64,000 nt of DNA from Actinoplanes sp. DH11 (GTDB lineage Bacteria; Actinomycetota; Actinomycetes; Mycobacteriales; Micromonosporaceae). Numbering within the stretch: the first letter of the stretch is position 1; every line of letters begins with the position of its first letter. The stretch is from the NCBI RefSeq assembly GCF_020873875.1, contig NZ_JAHWGU010000016.1, positions 62,001 to 126,000 on the forward strand, read 5' to 3'. The translations under genes and the position numbers were made by a program. The notes under the pieces are model-generated. The model was not told where the DNA came from. It saw only the letters and a list, made by a program, of their open reading frames with translations, and did no database searches. Of the stretch, positions 8,522-16,389 are shown one piece after another.

Positions 8522-8845
8522 TCAGGACAGGTTCTGCACGAGCGCGGCGACCGCCTGGGTGGCGTCGGCGACCGCGGTCACGCCGCCCGCTCCGGCGGCC
8601 AGGTCGCGCAGCGCGGCCGACAGGCGTTCCCGGTTCGGCCGCGGGGCTTTCGCCTCCTCGCGCACCGTCGCGACGGCGGCGCGCACGGCGTCCGGGTCGG
8701 CGAGTTCGTCGCGGTGCTGCCGCAGGGCCGCCACCAGGGCGGCGACGGCGGTGTCCAGCGCGGCGGGCGCGGGGTGCACGGTGATCCGGCCGTGGTCGCC
8801 GATCACCGTGTGGCCGCCGTTGATGCTGCCGATCCTGACGTCCAT
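8522..8845 (-). CDS. small protein with N-terminal IGSIN beta motif
   Basis: A 107-residue protein not recognised by name. Residues 1-25 (VRIGSINGGHTVIGDHGRI) look like short alternating beta strands. The remainder is predicted alpha-helical and Ala-rich (ALDTAVAALVAALRQHRDEL and following). The same IGSIN-type segment closes the C-terminus of the membrane protein encoded just upstream, which suggests homotypic interaction between the two. The gap to the upstream gene is 12 bp and to the vWA gene 19 bp, so it is in the operon. The ATG at 8845 is preceded by a GGAGG-like ribosome site (GGAGGACCG). Confidence 0.75.
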   Translation of the reverse strand: MDVRIGSINGGHTVIGDHGRITVHPAPAALDTAVAALVAALRQHRDELADPDAVRAAVATVREEAKAPRPNRERLSAALRDLAAGAGGVTAVADATQAVAALVQNLS

Positions 8846-8857
8846 CGGTCCTCCTGA

Positions 8858-10306
8858 TCAGGGTTTCTCGTCGGGATCCCAGGGCGCCTTGGACGGCGGG
8901 GTTCCCGGTGGCTGTTGCTGCTGGTTGACCGAGTTGCCGGCACCGAAGGCGGCGGCGCTGTTGTTGATCGACCCGATGGTGATGCTCTGCGTGACGATCC
9001 GGGCCTGCTGCGTGTCGAATTCGGAGGTGTCGATGCCGTGCGCGCCGAGGAACCCGGCGATCGCCTCGAGCAGGGCCTTGCGCAGGACGGCCAGGTCGCG
9101 CTCCTCGTCGGCGTACTGGAAGAGGCCGATCCGCTCGGTGCTGGCGACCTTCTCCCGCAGGCCGGTCTCGGCGCCGTAGTCGTGCACCGGATCACGTTCG
9201 ACAAGCCTCCGGGCCAGGTACCGCATCCAGTCCAGCCGGACGCCGGGCCGTACCCCGTCGAGCAGCTGACGCGGTGCCGCCAGCAGGCCTCGGAGCGCGT
9301 CGCGGGCGCAGGCGAGGACGTCCGTCACCGGGAACGTGCGGGAGAGTCTTCCGGCCGCGCAGAGCTGCTCCCGCAGGGGGAGCAGCACGAACGCGTGATG
9401 CTCCACGAACAGGTAGGCAGCGGTGCGCTCGACCCGGACGAAGACCTCCACCACCAGGTCGCCGTCCCAGGACATCTTGCGCAGGCAGAGATAGGTCCGC
9501 ATGTTGCGCTGCGGGTGGGTGATGCCGGCCCGCAGGACAGCCGGGCCGACCCGGGTGGCCGGGTGGGCCGCCGGGTCCGGCACCAGGCCGGGCACCCGGC
9601 GCGCGGCACCACCGTGGACGAACAGCCGGTTGTGCACCTCCAGCCCCGGGATGCGGGTGCGCCGGGCCGCCAGCGTCAACTCCCGGTGCAGGTCGGCGGC
9701 GGTGAACGGGCGCACCGTGCCAGCGTGCTGTGCGGGCCTGGTGCAGTTGACGTGCAGCGGCCAGCGGGCCAGCAGCTGCCCGGATCCGACGAACGGCTCC
9801 TTGCCCGAGAAGACGACCACGTTCGCGTTCATCACCTCCTCCAGGTACGCCTCCGCGACCGGGTCCTGCGGCGGTGCCAGGCCGCGCGGCAGGCCGGGGT
9901 CGTCACGGACGAGCACGGCCTGCCGGTGCGAGCCGAGCCGGTGCGTCAGCAGTACGGTGAACCCGGCTGCCCACGCGACGGCCAGCAGGAGCAGCACGGC
10001 CGGGACGGCGTTCGCCCGGGAGGCTGCGACGACCGGGACGACCAGCAGGACGGTGCCGGCCACGATCGTCACCTGGCGGCGGCGCAGACGCCGGGAGCGG
10101 TCGACGGCCTGGCGCGCGTGCCGGGCCAGGGCGACCAGGTCCATGCCGGGTGCGGGACCGAGCGCCCGGGCGGCAGTGCCGGCGATGTCCGCGAGGACGT
10201 ACGCGGCGTACCTGTCGCAGAGGTGCGCCGCCGAGCAGAGCCACCGGTCGGTGTACGGGCCGGCGGTCGCGGGGGCGCTGGTGGGGCTCGGTGTCGCGAT
10301 GGTCAT
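8858..10306 (-). CDS. two-TM membrane protein with C-terminal IGSIN motif
   Basis: A 482-residue protein of unknown family, first gene of the TerY-P-like operon. Residues ~80-125 contain two adjacent membrane helices (TIVAGTVLLVVPVVAA and AVPAVLLLLAVAWAAGFTVLL) after a cytoplasmic Arg-rich stretch. A large soluble domain follows (LVVEVFVRVERTAAYLFVEH and LARRLVERDPVHDY are landmarks). It ends with SITIGSINNSAAAFGAGNSV and a Gln/Pro-rich tail. The ATG at 10306 is preferred because upstream in-frame codons lie in the divergent intergenic region. It may anchor the vWA/kinase/phosphatase module to the membrane; this is inferred from gene order and from the IGSIN motif it shares with the next gene. 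Confidence 0.78.
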   Translation of the reverse strand: MTIATPSPTSAPATAGPYTDRWLCSAAHLCDRYAAYVLADIAGTAARALGPAPGMDLVALARHARQAVDRSRRLRRRQVTIVAGTVLLVVPVVAASRANAVPAVLLLLAVAWAAGFTVLLTHRLGSHRQAVLVRDDPGLPRGLAPPQDPVAEAYLEEVMNANVVVFSGKEPFVGSGQLLARWPLHVNCTRPAQHAGTVRPFTAADLHRELTLAARRTRIPGLEVHNRLFVHGGAARRVPGLVPDPAAHPATRVGPAVLRAGITHPQRNMRTYLCLRKMSWDGDLVVEVFVRVERTAAYLFVEHHAFVLLPLREQLCAAGRLSRTFPVTDVLACARDALRGLLAAPRQLLDGVRPGVRLDWMRYLARRLVERDPVHDYGAETGLREKVASTERIGLFQYADEERDLAVLRKALLEAIAGFLGAHGIDTSEFDTQQARIVTQSITIGSINNSAAAFGAGNSVNQQQQPPGTPPSKAPWDPDEKP

Positions 10307-10410
10307 GGACGGGCACGAAACCCTTCGGTCGATGCGCTCGTTGGTCAGAGACGTCAACCGTAGGAACGCTCTGGCGCAGCTATGGCGCACACACATCGGG
10401 GGATCGGCTG

Positions 10411-10797
10411 GTGGTGTCCGACGGCCCGGGACGGCAGTCGCTCTGCGCGTCCCACCTCCGTGTCCTGCTGACCGGCCCGTACCGGCATGTCTGGCTGCGG
10501 ATGGTCGCCCGGGAACGGGTTGGAGAGATCAACTTCAGTGCGGTGTCCAAGGTGCTCGCGCGCACGGCCGAACGGGACACCCCGGACGGGGTGCACCCGC
10601 GCGCGCTGCGGGACCGGGTCCGGCGGGCGCTGCGGCACGATGTGGTGAGCGCGCAGACGCTCGACCTGTTCATCCGGGGGTTCGGCATCCACGGCCCGGA
10701 GGCGGTACGGCTCTGGGCGCTGCTGCTGAGCGGTCCGGTCGTGCCGGAGCCGCGGACGCCGGCCCGGTCTCCGGGGACGTCCGCGGCTCGGCGGTGA
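10411..10797 (+). CDS. hypothetical protein divergent from TerY-P-like operon
   Basis: A plausible 128-residue protein starting at GTG 10411 (a GGGGG run lies ~8 nt upstream); GTG 10414 is an alternative. The middle looks like real helical protein (HLRVLLTGPYRHVWLRMVAR, VGEINFSAVSKVLARTAER, LDLFIRGFGIHGPEAVRLWA), unlike the other frames here. No family is recognised. Because it is transcribed divergently from the TerY-P-like operon across ~100 bp, it may be a regulator or an accessory component, but nothing in the sequence proves a link. The start and reality of this gene are less certain than for its neighbours. Confidence 0.5.
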   Translation: MVSDGPGRQSLCASHLRVLLTGPYRHVWLRMVARERVGEINFSAVSKVLARTAERDTPDGVHPRALRDRVRRALRHDVVSAQTLDLFIRGFGIHGPEAVRLWALLLSGPVVPEPRTPARSPGTSAARR

Positions 10798-10829
10798 CGG
10801 TGCAGCGAGCGATGCGAACAGGTGCGCCG

Positions 10830-12167
10830 TCAGCGAGCGGTGCAGACCGGTGCGCCGGCGGGTGCGCCGCCGGTGCCCTGGAAGCCGAACTCGGTGCTGC
10901 CGCCGGCGGCCACCCGGCCGTTCCAGGCGGCGTTGGTGAACGTGCCCGAGGCGCCGCCGGTGGCGTTCCACGTGTTCGTCACCGCGGACCCGGACGGCAC
11001 CGTGACGCCGACCGTCCAGCCGGTCAGCGCGGTCGCGCCGGCAGTCACCTTGACGGTCACGACGAAGCCGCCGGTCCAGGCGTTCACCGAGGTGGTGGCG
11101 GTGCAGCCGGCCGCCGGGTTCGAGCTGGACGGTGACGGCGAGCTGGGCACGGGCGAGCTCGGCGTGGTGGTGCCGCCGCCGAGTTCGGTGAGCACGGCGG
11201 CGTACGCCGGCTTGGGGTTGCCGCTGCCGTCGAAGAGCAGCGGGGTGCCGCTGGCCCGCCACGAGTCGGTGTCCCGGATGCCCCACACGGTGATGCCGTT
11301 GCACCGGGTCACGGCGAGGCAGGCGCGGACGGCGGCGGCGTAGGTCGCGGCCTGCGTGGCGCCGGACCCCTCGATGTCCAGCTCGGTGATCTGCACGTCG
11401 AGGCCGAGGTCGGCGAACCGCTGGAGGTTGGCCTGGTAGTCCGCGGGCAGCGGTGACTGCGCGTTGAAGTGGGACTGGAAGCCGACGCAGTCGATCGGCA
11501 CGCCGCGGGCCTTGAAGTCGCGCACCATGGCGTACACCGCGTTGCTCTTCGCGTTCTGCCCGTCGGTGTTGTAGTCGTTGTAGCAGAGCTTGGCGGCCGG
11601 GTCGGCGGCCCGCGCGGTGCGGAACGCCACCTCGATCCAGTCGTTGCCGGTGCGCTGCAGGTTGGAGTCGCGGCGGGCGCCGCTGCCGCCGTCGGCGAAG
11701 GCCTCGTTCACCACGTCCCAGGAATCGATCTTGCCGCGGTAGTGCGTGGCGACCTGCGTGACGTGGTTGACCATGGCGTTGCGCAGCGCGGTGCCGCTCA
11801 GGTTCTCGGCCCAGGACGGCTGCTGCGAGTGCCAGGCCAGGGCGTGCCCGCGGACCTTCTGCCCGTTGGCGATCGCCCGGTTCACGATGGTGTCGGCGCT
11901 GCCGAAGCTGAAGGTGCCCTGGGTCGGCTCGGTGGCGTCCCACTTCATCTCGTTCTCCGGGGTGACCGAGGTGAACTCCCGGTTCAGGATGCCGGAGTAG
12001 ACGGAGTCGGAAAGTTTGTAGGCGGCGACGGCGGTGCCGAAGTACCGCCCTTTCTCGGCGGCGGCCGCGCCGAGCGTGGTGGCCGCGTTCGCGCTGGGTG
12101 AGAGGGCGACGACGGCGGCGGCGGCGGTCACGGCGCCGGCCGTCAGCAGGACGAGGGTGCGTCTCAT
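10830..12167 (-). CDS. secreted endo-1,4-beta-xylanase, GH10 with CBM2
   Basis: Secreted xylanase that cuts beta-1,4-xylan backbones. A signal peptide (MRRTLVLLTAG... to SANA) is followed by a GH10 catalytic domain of ~300 residues with the acid/base Glu in WDVVNEAF, the nucleophile Glu in ITELDIEG, and substrate-site motifs VTPENEMKWD and GHALAWHSQQPSW. A Ser/Pro/Thr linker (TTTPSSPVPSSPSPSSSNP) leads to a family 2 carbohydrate-binding module with bracketing Cys and NTWNATGG...AAWNGRVAAGGS. The ATG at 12167 has GGAG ~7 nt upstream. A TCGAAACG half-site at 12216-12223 in the upstream region may belong to a LacI-type operator, but the match is weak. Confidence 0.95.
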   Translation of the reverse strand: MRRTLVLLTAGAVTAAAAVVALSPSANAATTLGAAAAEKGRYFGTAVAAYKLSDSVYSGILNREFTSVTPENEMKWDATEPTQGTFSFGSADTIVNRAIANGQKVRGHALAWHSQQPSWAENLSGTALRNAMVNHVTQVATHYRGKIDSWDVVNEAFADGGSGARRDSNLQRTGNDWIEVAFRTARAADPAAKLCYNDYNTDGQNAKSNAVYAMVRDFKARGVPIDCVGFQSHFNAQSPLPADYQANLQRFADLGLDVQITELDIEGSGATQAATYAAAVRACLAVTRCNGITVWGIRDTDSWRASGTPLLFDGSGNPKPAYAAVLTELGGGTTTPSSPVPSSPSPSSSNPAAGCTATTSVNAWTGGFVVTVKVTAGATALTGWTVGVTVPSGSAVTNTWNATGGASGTFTNAAWNGRVAAGGSTEFGFQGTGGAPAGAPVCTAR

Positions 12168-12290
12168 GGGGATCTCCACTGGGGACGGGCTTCGGCGGAA
12201 GGGGATCGAAGCTCATCGAAACGCTACCGACATGTTCCGGAAACCTCAACCGGTTCAGCGGATGATCTGGCAGGTGACAGGCTCCGAAAC

Positions 12291-12551
12291 TTACGAAGCC
12301 TCGCGCAGCACGGCGGCGACTGCTGCGGCCGCGTCATCGGCGTCCACCCCTGCGGCGGCGACCACCACCGTGCTGCCCGCGCCGGCGCCCAGCGACATCA
12401 GGCGCAGCGCGCTGCGGGCGCTCGCGGTGCGGCCGTCATGGCGTACCTCGACGCTCGCCTCGAAGCCGGCCGCGGCCCGGACCACCGCACCGGCCGGGCG
12501 GGCGTGCAACGCCGCCGGCAGGACCACCGTGATCTCAGAACTTGGGTTCAT
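12291..12551 (-). CDS. ptsH: HPr-like phosphocarrier protein (dihydroxyacetone PTS)
   Basis: An 86-residue HPr-fold protein. His16 in LHARPAGAVV is the phospho-accepting residue and Ser47 in SARSALRLMSLGAG matches the regulatory serine region. HPr relays phosphate from PEP/enzyme I to PTS acceptors. Here it overlaps the end of the DhaM gene by 17 bp, so it is probably dedicated to DhaM. In many bacteria DhaM carries a fused HPr domain; here the domain is a separate gene. No enzyme I gene is in this window. It ends the minus-strand dhaM-ptsH operon. Confidence 0.88.
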   Translation of the reverse strand: MNPSSEITVVLPAALHARPAGAVVRAAAGFEASVEVRHDGRTASARSALRLMSLGAGAGSTVVVAAAGVDADDAAAAVAAVLREAS

Positions 12552-12927
12552 CGCGGGCCTCCCGTGCGGCGTCCGCGACGGTTGCCAGGTCGGCGCCGGT
12601 CGAGGCGAGCACGGCGGCCGCCACCGCGCCCTCCACGAACGGCGCGTCCACCAGCACCGGCCCCGCCGCCAGGTCCGCCAGGACGGCCCGGGTGGTCAGC
12701 ACCGCGCTGCCCAGGTCGGCCAGGACGACCACGCCCGCCCCGGTGTCCGCCCGCCCGATCGCGGCCTCGATCGCCGCGGCGTCGGTGCCGAGCTCACCGG
12801 AGGCGGTGCCGCCCGCCGGTTCCACGCGGACCTCCTCCGTCGCGACCTGCCGCAGCAGATCGCGCACCCCTTCCGCCAGTTTTCCGCTGTGCGACACGAG
12901 CACGATCCCGACAAGCGCCATGTCCAT
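12535..12927 (-). CDS. dhaM: DhaM, PTS-dependent dihydroxyacetone kinase phosphotransferase subunit
   Basis: A 130-residue EIIA(mannose)-type domain. His13 in GIVLVSHSGKLAEG is the phosphorylation site, and VVVLADLGSAVLTT is the conserved core loop. DhaM accepts phosphate from HPr and re-phosphorylates ADP bound to DhaL, which then phosphorylates dihydroxyacetone on DhaK. Only the EIIA domain is present; the HPr part is encoded by the next gene and there is no EI-like extension. The start could be the ATG at 12927 or at 12921. It is divergent from dhaK, with a short TCGCG-CAA-CGCGA inverted repeat at 12958-12970 between them. Confidence 0.9.
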   Translation of the reverse strand: MDMALVGIVLVSHSGKLAEGVRDLLRQVATEEVRVEPAGGTASGELGTDAAAIEAAIGRADTGAGVVVLADLGSAVLTTRAVLADLAAGPVLVDAPFVEGAVAAAVLASTGADLATVADAAREARDEPKF

Positions 12928-13018
12928 GGATGTTAGTCACCGAAAGGGTTGGCTCAATCGCGCAACGCGACGATGCTGATCCGTAAGGGCACCGCCGCCC
13001 TGGAGGAAGGAGCCGATC

Positions 13019-14017
13019 GTGAAGAAGTTCATCAACGATCCCGCCGACGTGGTGACCGAGGCGCTCACCGGCCTCGCCGCCGCGCATCCGGAGCTGCGTG
13101 TCGACGCGACCGGGCAGTACGTGGCACGCGCCGGTGCGCCGCGCGCCGGAAAGGTCGCGCTGGTGTCCGGCGGCGGCTCCGGCCACGAACCGCTGCACGG
13201 CGGTTTCGTCGGCACCGGCATGCTCGACGCCGCCTGCCCCGGCGAGATCTTCACGTCCCCGGTGCCCGACCAGATCCTCGCCGCCACCCAGGCCGTCGAC
13301 GGTGGCGCCGGTGTCGTGCACGTGGTGAAGAACTACACCGGCGACGTGATGAACTTCCAGCTCGCCGCGGAGATGGCCGCCGACGAGGGCGTCGCCGTGG
13401 AGACGGTTCTGGTCGACGACGACGTGGCGGTGGAGGACTCGACGTGGACGGCCGGCCGGCGCGGCACCGGCGCCACCCTGCTGGTCGAGAAGATCGCCGG
13501 GGCGCGGGCCGAGGAGGGCGGCAAACTGACCGAGGTCGCCGCGATCGGGCGCGAGGTCAACATCGGCTCCGCCTCCTTCGCGTACGCGTTGACGGCCGGC
13601 ACCACCCCGGCCGCCGGCCGTCCCGGGTTCGACCTGCCGGACGACGAGATCGAGGCCGGTGTCGGCATCCACGGTGAGCCCGGCCGCCGCCGGGAGCCGC
13701 TGCGCCCGGCCCGGGACCTGGTCGCCGCCGCTCTCGACGCGATCCTCGAGGCCAAGCCGCGCGACCGCGGCGATCGGGTGATCGTGCTGGTCAACGGCCT
13801 GGGTGGCACACCGCTTATCGAGCTCTACCTGGTTTACGGCGAGGTGGCCCGGATCCTCGGCGAGAGGGGCGTCGAGATCGCCCGGCGGCTCGTCGGCAAC
13901 TACGTGACGAGTCTCGACATGGCCGGCCTGTCGATCACCCTGACCCGGGTGGACGACGAGATGCTGCGGCTCTGGGACGCGCCGGTCGTCACCCCCGGCC
14001 TGCGGTGGGGTGCCTGA
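13019..14017 (+). CDS. dhaK: DhaK, dihydroxyacetone kinase substrate-binding subunit
   Basis: A 332-residue DhaK that binds dihydroxyacetone covalently through a hemiaminal with histidine. That residue is His218 in GVGIHGEPG, the same number as in E. coli DhaK. Other family motifs are VSGGGSGHEPLHGGFVG, KNYTGDVMNF and VNGLGGTPLIELY. The GTG at 13019 is preceded by GGAGGAAGGAG, a strong ribosome site. It is followed at 2 bp by dhaL. Together with the divergent dhaM and HPr genes it makes a complete PEP-dependent dihydroxyacetone kinase, feeding DHAP into glycolysis. Confidence 0.96.
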   Translation: MKKFINDPADVVTEALTGLAAAHPELRVDATGQYVARAGAPRAGKVALVSGGGSGHEPLHGGFVGTGMLDAACPGEIFTSPVPDQILAATQAVDGGAGVVHVVKNYTGDVMNFQLAAEMAADEGVAVETVLVDDDVAVEDSTWTAGRRGTGATLLVEKIAGARAEEGGKLTEVAAIGREVNIGSASFAYALTAGTTPAAGRPGFDLPDDEIEAGVGIHGEPGRRREPLRPARDLVAAALDAILEAKPRDRGDRVIVLVNGLGGTPLIELYLVYGEVARILGERGVEIARRLVGNYVTSLDMAGLSITLTRVDDEMLRLWDAPVVTPGLRWGA

Positions 14018-14018
14018 C

Positions 14019-14651
14019 ATGGATGTGGACCTCGCCACCGGGTGGCTGCGTGCCGCCGCCGCGTCGATCGCCGAGGCCGCACCGGAGCTGACCCGGCTCG
14101 ACTCGGCGATCGGCGACGGCGACCACGGGTCCAACCTGACCCGCGGCTTCACCGCCGTGGTCGCGGCCCTCGACGCCGGCGCCTTCGCCAACGTCGGTGA
14201 CGTCTTCGTGAAGGCCGGTACGACGCTGATCTCCACGGTGGGTGGTGCGTCCGGCCCGCTCTACGGCAGCGCGTTCCGGTCCCTCGGCAAGGCGCTGCCG
14301 GCCGGCCCGTCGGTGACCCTGCCGGACCTGGTCGCGGGCCTGCACGCCGGTCTGGAGTCGGTCCGGAAACTGGGCGGGGCGGAGCCGGGGGACAAGACCA
14401 TCGTGGATGCGTACCGGCCGGCCCTGGACGCGTTCGAGGCCGCGGTGGCCGCCGGCTCGGCGCTGCCGGTGGCGGCGGCCGAGGCGGCCCGCGCGGCCGA
14501 GCAGGGTGCCGGCGCGACCGCCGGCCTGCGGGCGCGCAAGGGACGGGCCTCCTACCTCGGCGAGCGGAGTGTCGGGCACCGGGATCCGGGCGCGACGTCC
14601 ACCGCGCTCATTTTCACCGCTCTGGCCCGGTCGGCAGGCAATTCCGGATAA
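14019..14651 (+). CDS. dhaL: DhaL, dihydroxyacetone kinase ADP-binding subunit
   Basis: A 210-residue DhaL that holds ADP/ATP and transfers phosphate to DhaK-bound dihydroxyacetone. The nucleotide/Mg site is visible in DSAIGDGDHGSNLTRGF (Asp cluster), GGASGPLYGSAF and RASYLGERSVGHRDPGATS. The start is ATG 14019, 8 nt after a GGTGGGG ribosome site; a GTG at 14010 that overlaps dhaK is an alternative. A short CCCCC/GGGGG hairpin (14654-14666, loop AAC) right after the stop could weakly terminate the transcript before the chemoreceptor gene. Confidence 0.95.
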   Translation: MDVDLATGWLRAAAASIAEAAPELTRLDSAIGDGDHGSNLTRGFTAVVAALDAGAFANVGDVFVKAGTTLISTVGGASGPLYGSAFRSLGKALPAGPSVTLPDLVAGLHAGLESVRKLGGAEPGDKTIVDAYRPALDAFEAAVAAGSALPVAAAEAARAAEQGAGATAGLRARKGRASYLGERSVGHRDPGATSTALIFTALARSAGNSG

Positions 14652-14706
14652 TTCCCCCAACGGGGGTCCAGTAAATCCAGAATAGTAATGAAATGCCCCG
14701 CACCTC

Positions 14707-14734
14707 CTCAAGCCGCGTGCGGGAGTGCCGATAG
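14707..14734 (+). promoter_or_regulatory. sigma28 (FliA/WhiG)-type promoter candidate
   Basis: CTCA (14707-14710), with TCAA at 14708-14711 as the -35, then exactly 15 nt to GCCGATAG (14727-14734). This matches the sigma28 pattern TAAA-N15-GCCGATAA at 7 of 8 bases of the -10 and 3 of 4 of the -35. It lies 43 nt upstream of the chemoreceptor start, a normal distance for a short leader. Confidence 0.65.
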
Positions 14735-14777
14735 CGCGTGGCAGAGCCCAGAACGGGCGGACGGTGAGGAGGCCGGG

Positions 14778-16346
14778 ATGGGCTTGAGTGGGATGTTCGA
14801 CGATCGCTCGCTACGCACGAAGATCGGTGTCGTGGCGCTGACCGCGGCGGCCAGCGGCCTGCTGGTCGGTGGCTTGGCGATCAGCACGGTACGCACGCTG
14901 AACGACGATGCCGCCGACGCGCAGCACCGGGCGATCGCCATCGAATCGGCGGTCGGTGCCTACAGCACTGGCATCGAGGCGTTCAGCGGCAACGTCTCGT
15001 CGCTCCAGCTCTACCCGACCCTGGCCGACCAGATCCAGAGCAGCATGGCGGCGAACCAGGAGACGATCGAGGAGGCGCTGACCACGCTCGACGCCAACCT
15101 GCCGGGTGACGGGGCGGTGGCCAAGGCCAAGGAGGACTGGGCCGCGTACCAGGAGTTCATCGGCACCGACCGGACCAAGGCGTCGCCGGCCGAGCTCGCC
15201 GGCGTCCTCGACGAGTACACCGCCCTGCGCGCCGCGATGGCCGAGGACCAGGCCGCCCTGCAGGCGCAGGCCAAGGCCGTCGGTGAGAAGAGCATCAGCG
15301 ACGCCGAGGCCGCCGGCAACCGCGCCACCTGGACGATCGCCGCGGTTCTTGCCGCCGGCCTGCTGCTGAGCCTGTCGATCGGGTTCTACATCGCGTCCCG
15401 GGTCGGCCAGACCGTCCGGAGCGTCTCCCGCCTGGCCGAAGGCCTCGCCGAGGGCGACCTGACCCGGACCTCCGGCGTCACCAGCCGCGACGAGATCGGC
15501 CGGATGGCCGTCGCGCTGGACAACGGCCTCGCCCGCCTCCGCGAGGACGTGGTGCAGCTGGCCGCCAGCGCCAACACCATCCAGTCCGCGGCCGGGCAGC
15601 TCAGCTCCGTCTCCAGCGCGGTGGACGCCGCCGCCAACCAGGCCTCCTCGCAGGCCGGCACGGTGTCGGCCGCGGCCGAGCTCGTCTCCGGCAACCTCCA
15701 GATCGTTTCGGCCGGCTCGCAGGAGATGGGCTCGGCGATCCGCGACATCAGCGTCTCCACCTCGGAGGCGACCGAGGTGGCCGCGCAGGCGGTGCAGGTG
15801 GCCTCGCAGACCAACGCGATCGTGGCCCGGCTCGGCGAGAGCTCCGAGGAGATCGCCACCGTGGTCAAGGTGATCACCAGCATCGCCGAGCAGACCAACC
15901 TGCTCGCCCTGAACGCGACGATCGAGGCGGCCCGGGCCGGCGAGGTCGGCAAGGGCTTCGCGGTCGTCGCCGGCGAAGTGAAGGACCTGGCGCAGGAGAC
16001 CGCGAAGGCGACCGAGGACATCTCGCAGCGGGTGCAGGCGATCCAGGCCGACACCAGCGGCGCGGTCATCGCGATCGGCGAGATCTCGACCATCATCGAG
16101 CGGATCAATGGCCTCCAGCTGACCATCGCCTCGGCGGTCGAGGAGCAGACGGCCACCACGCAGGAGATGAACCGGACGCTCTCCGAGGCGGCGAGCAGCG
16201 CGGGGGACATCGCGGCGACGATCACCACGGTCTCCGACGCGACCCGGCGGACCACCGACACGGTCGGCGAGACGCGTACCGCGGCCGACGACCTGACCGT
16301 CACGGCGGCTCAGCTGCAGTCGGTGGTCTCCCGCTTCCGCTACTGA
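14778..16346 (+). CDS. methyl-accepting chemotaxis protein
   Basis: A 522-residue transmembrane chemoreceptor. TM1 lies at ~17-37 (VVALTAAASGLLVGGLAIS), followed by a periplasm-side helical ligand domain of ~145 residues, TM2 at ~183-206 (AAVLAAGLLLSLSIGFYIA), a HAMP domain, and a long signalling coiled coil. Its hairpin tip EQTNLLALNATIEAARAGE, followed by GKGFAVVAGEVKDLA, contacts CheA/CheW. The ATG at 14778 has GAGGAGG 8 nt upstream; an upstream in-frame ATG at 14688 would add a hydrophilic, unlikely extension. A sigma28-type promoter candidate directly upstream fits expression with motility genes. Confidence 0.93.
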   Translation: MGLSGMFDDRSLRTKIGVVALTAAASGLLVGGLAISTVRTLNDDAADAQHRAIAIESAVGAYSTGIEAFSGNVSSLQLYPTLADQIQSSMAANQETIEEALTTLDANLPGDGAVAKAKEDWAAYQEFIGTDRTKASPAELAGVLDEYTALRAAMAEDQAALQAQAKAVGEKSISDAEAAGNRATWTIAAVLAAGLLLSLSIGFYIASRVGQTVRSVSRLAEGLAEGDLTRTSGVTSRDEIGRMAVALDNGLARLREDVVQLAASANTIQSAAGQLSSVSSAVDAAANQASSQAGTVSAAAELVSGNLQIVSAGSQEMGSAIRDISVSTSEATEVAAQAVQVASQTNAIVARLGESSEEIATVVKVITSIAEQTNLLALNATIEAARAGEVGKGFAVVAGEVKDLAQETAKATEDISQRVQAIQADTSGAVIAIGEISTIIERINGLQLTIASAVEEQTATTQEMNRTLSEAASSAGDIAATITTVSDATRRTTDTVGETRTAADDLTVTAAQLQSVVSRFRY

Positions 16347-16389
16347 GCGACAGCTTCCGCTACCGAGCGACAGGTGCCAATGTAAAGGG

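Noticed and set aside
14654..14733. Possible c-di-GMP riboswitch before the chemoreceptor
   Set aside because: A GTGCGGG inverted repeat exists, but the conserved GEMM core and tetraloop receptor are absent; the sigma28 promoter explains the sequence better.
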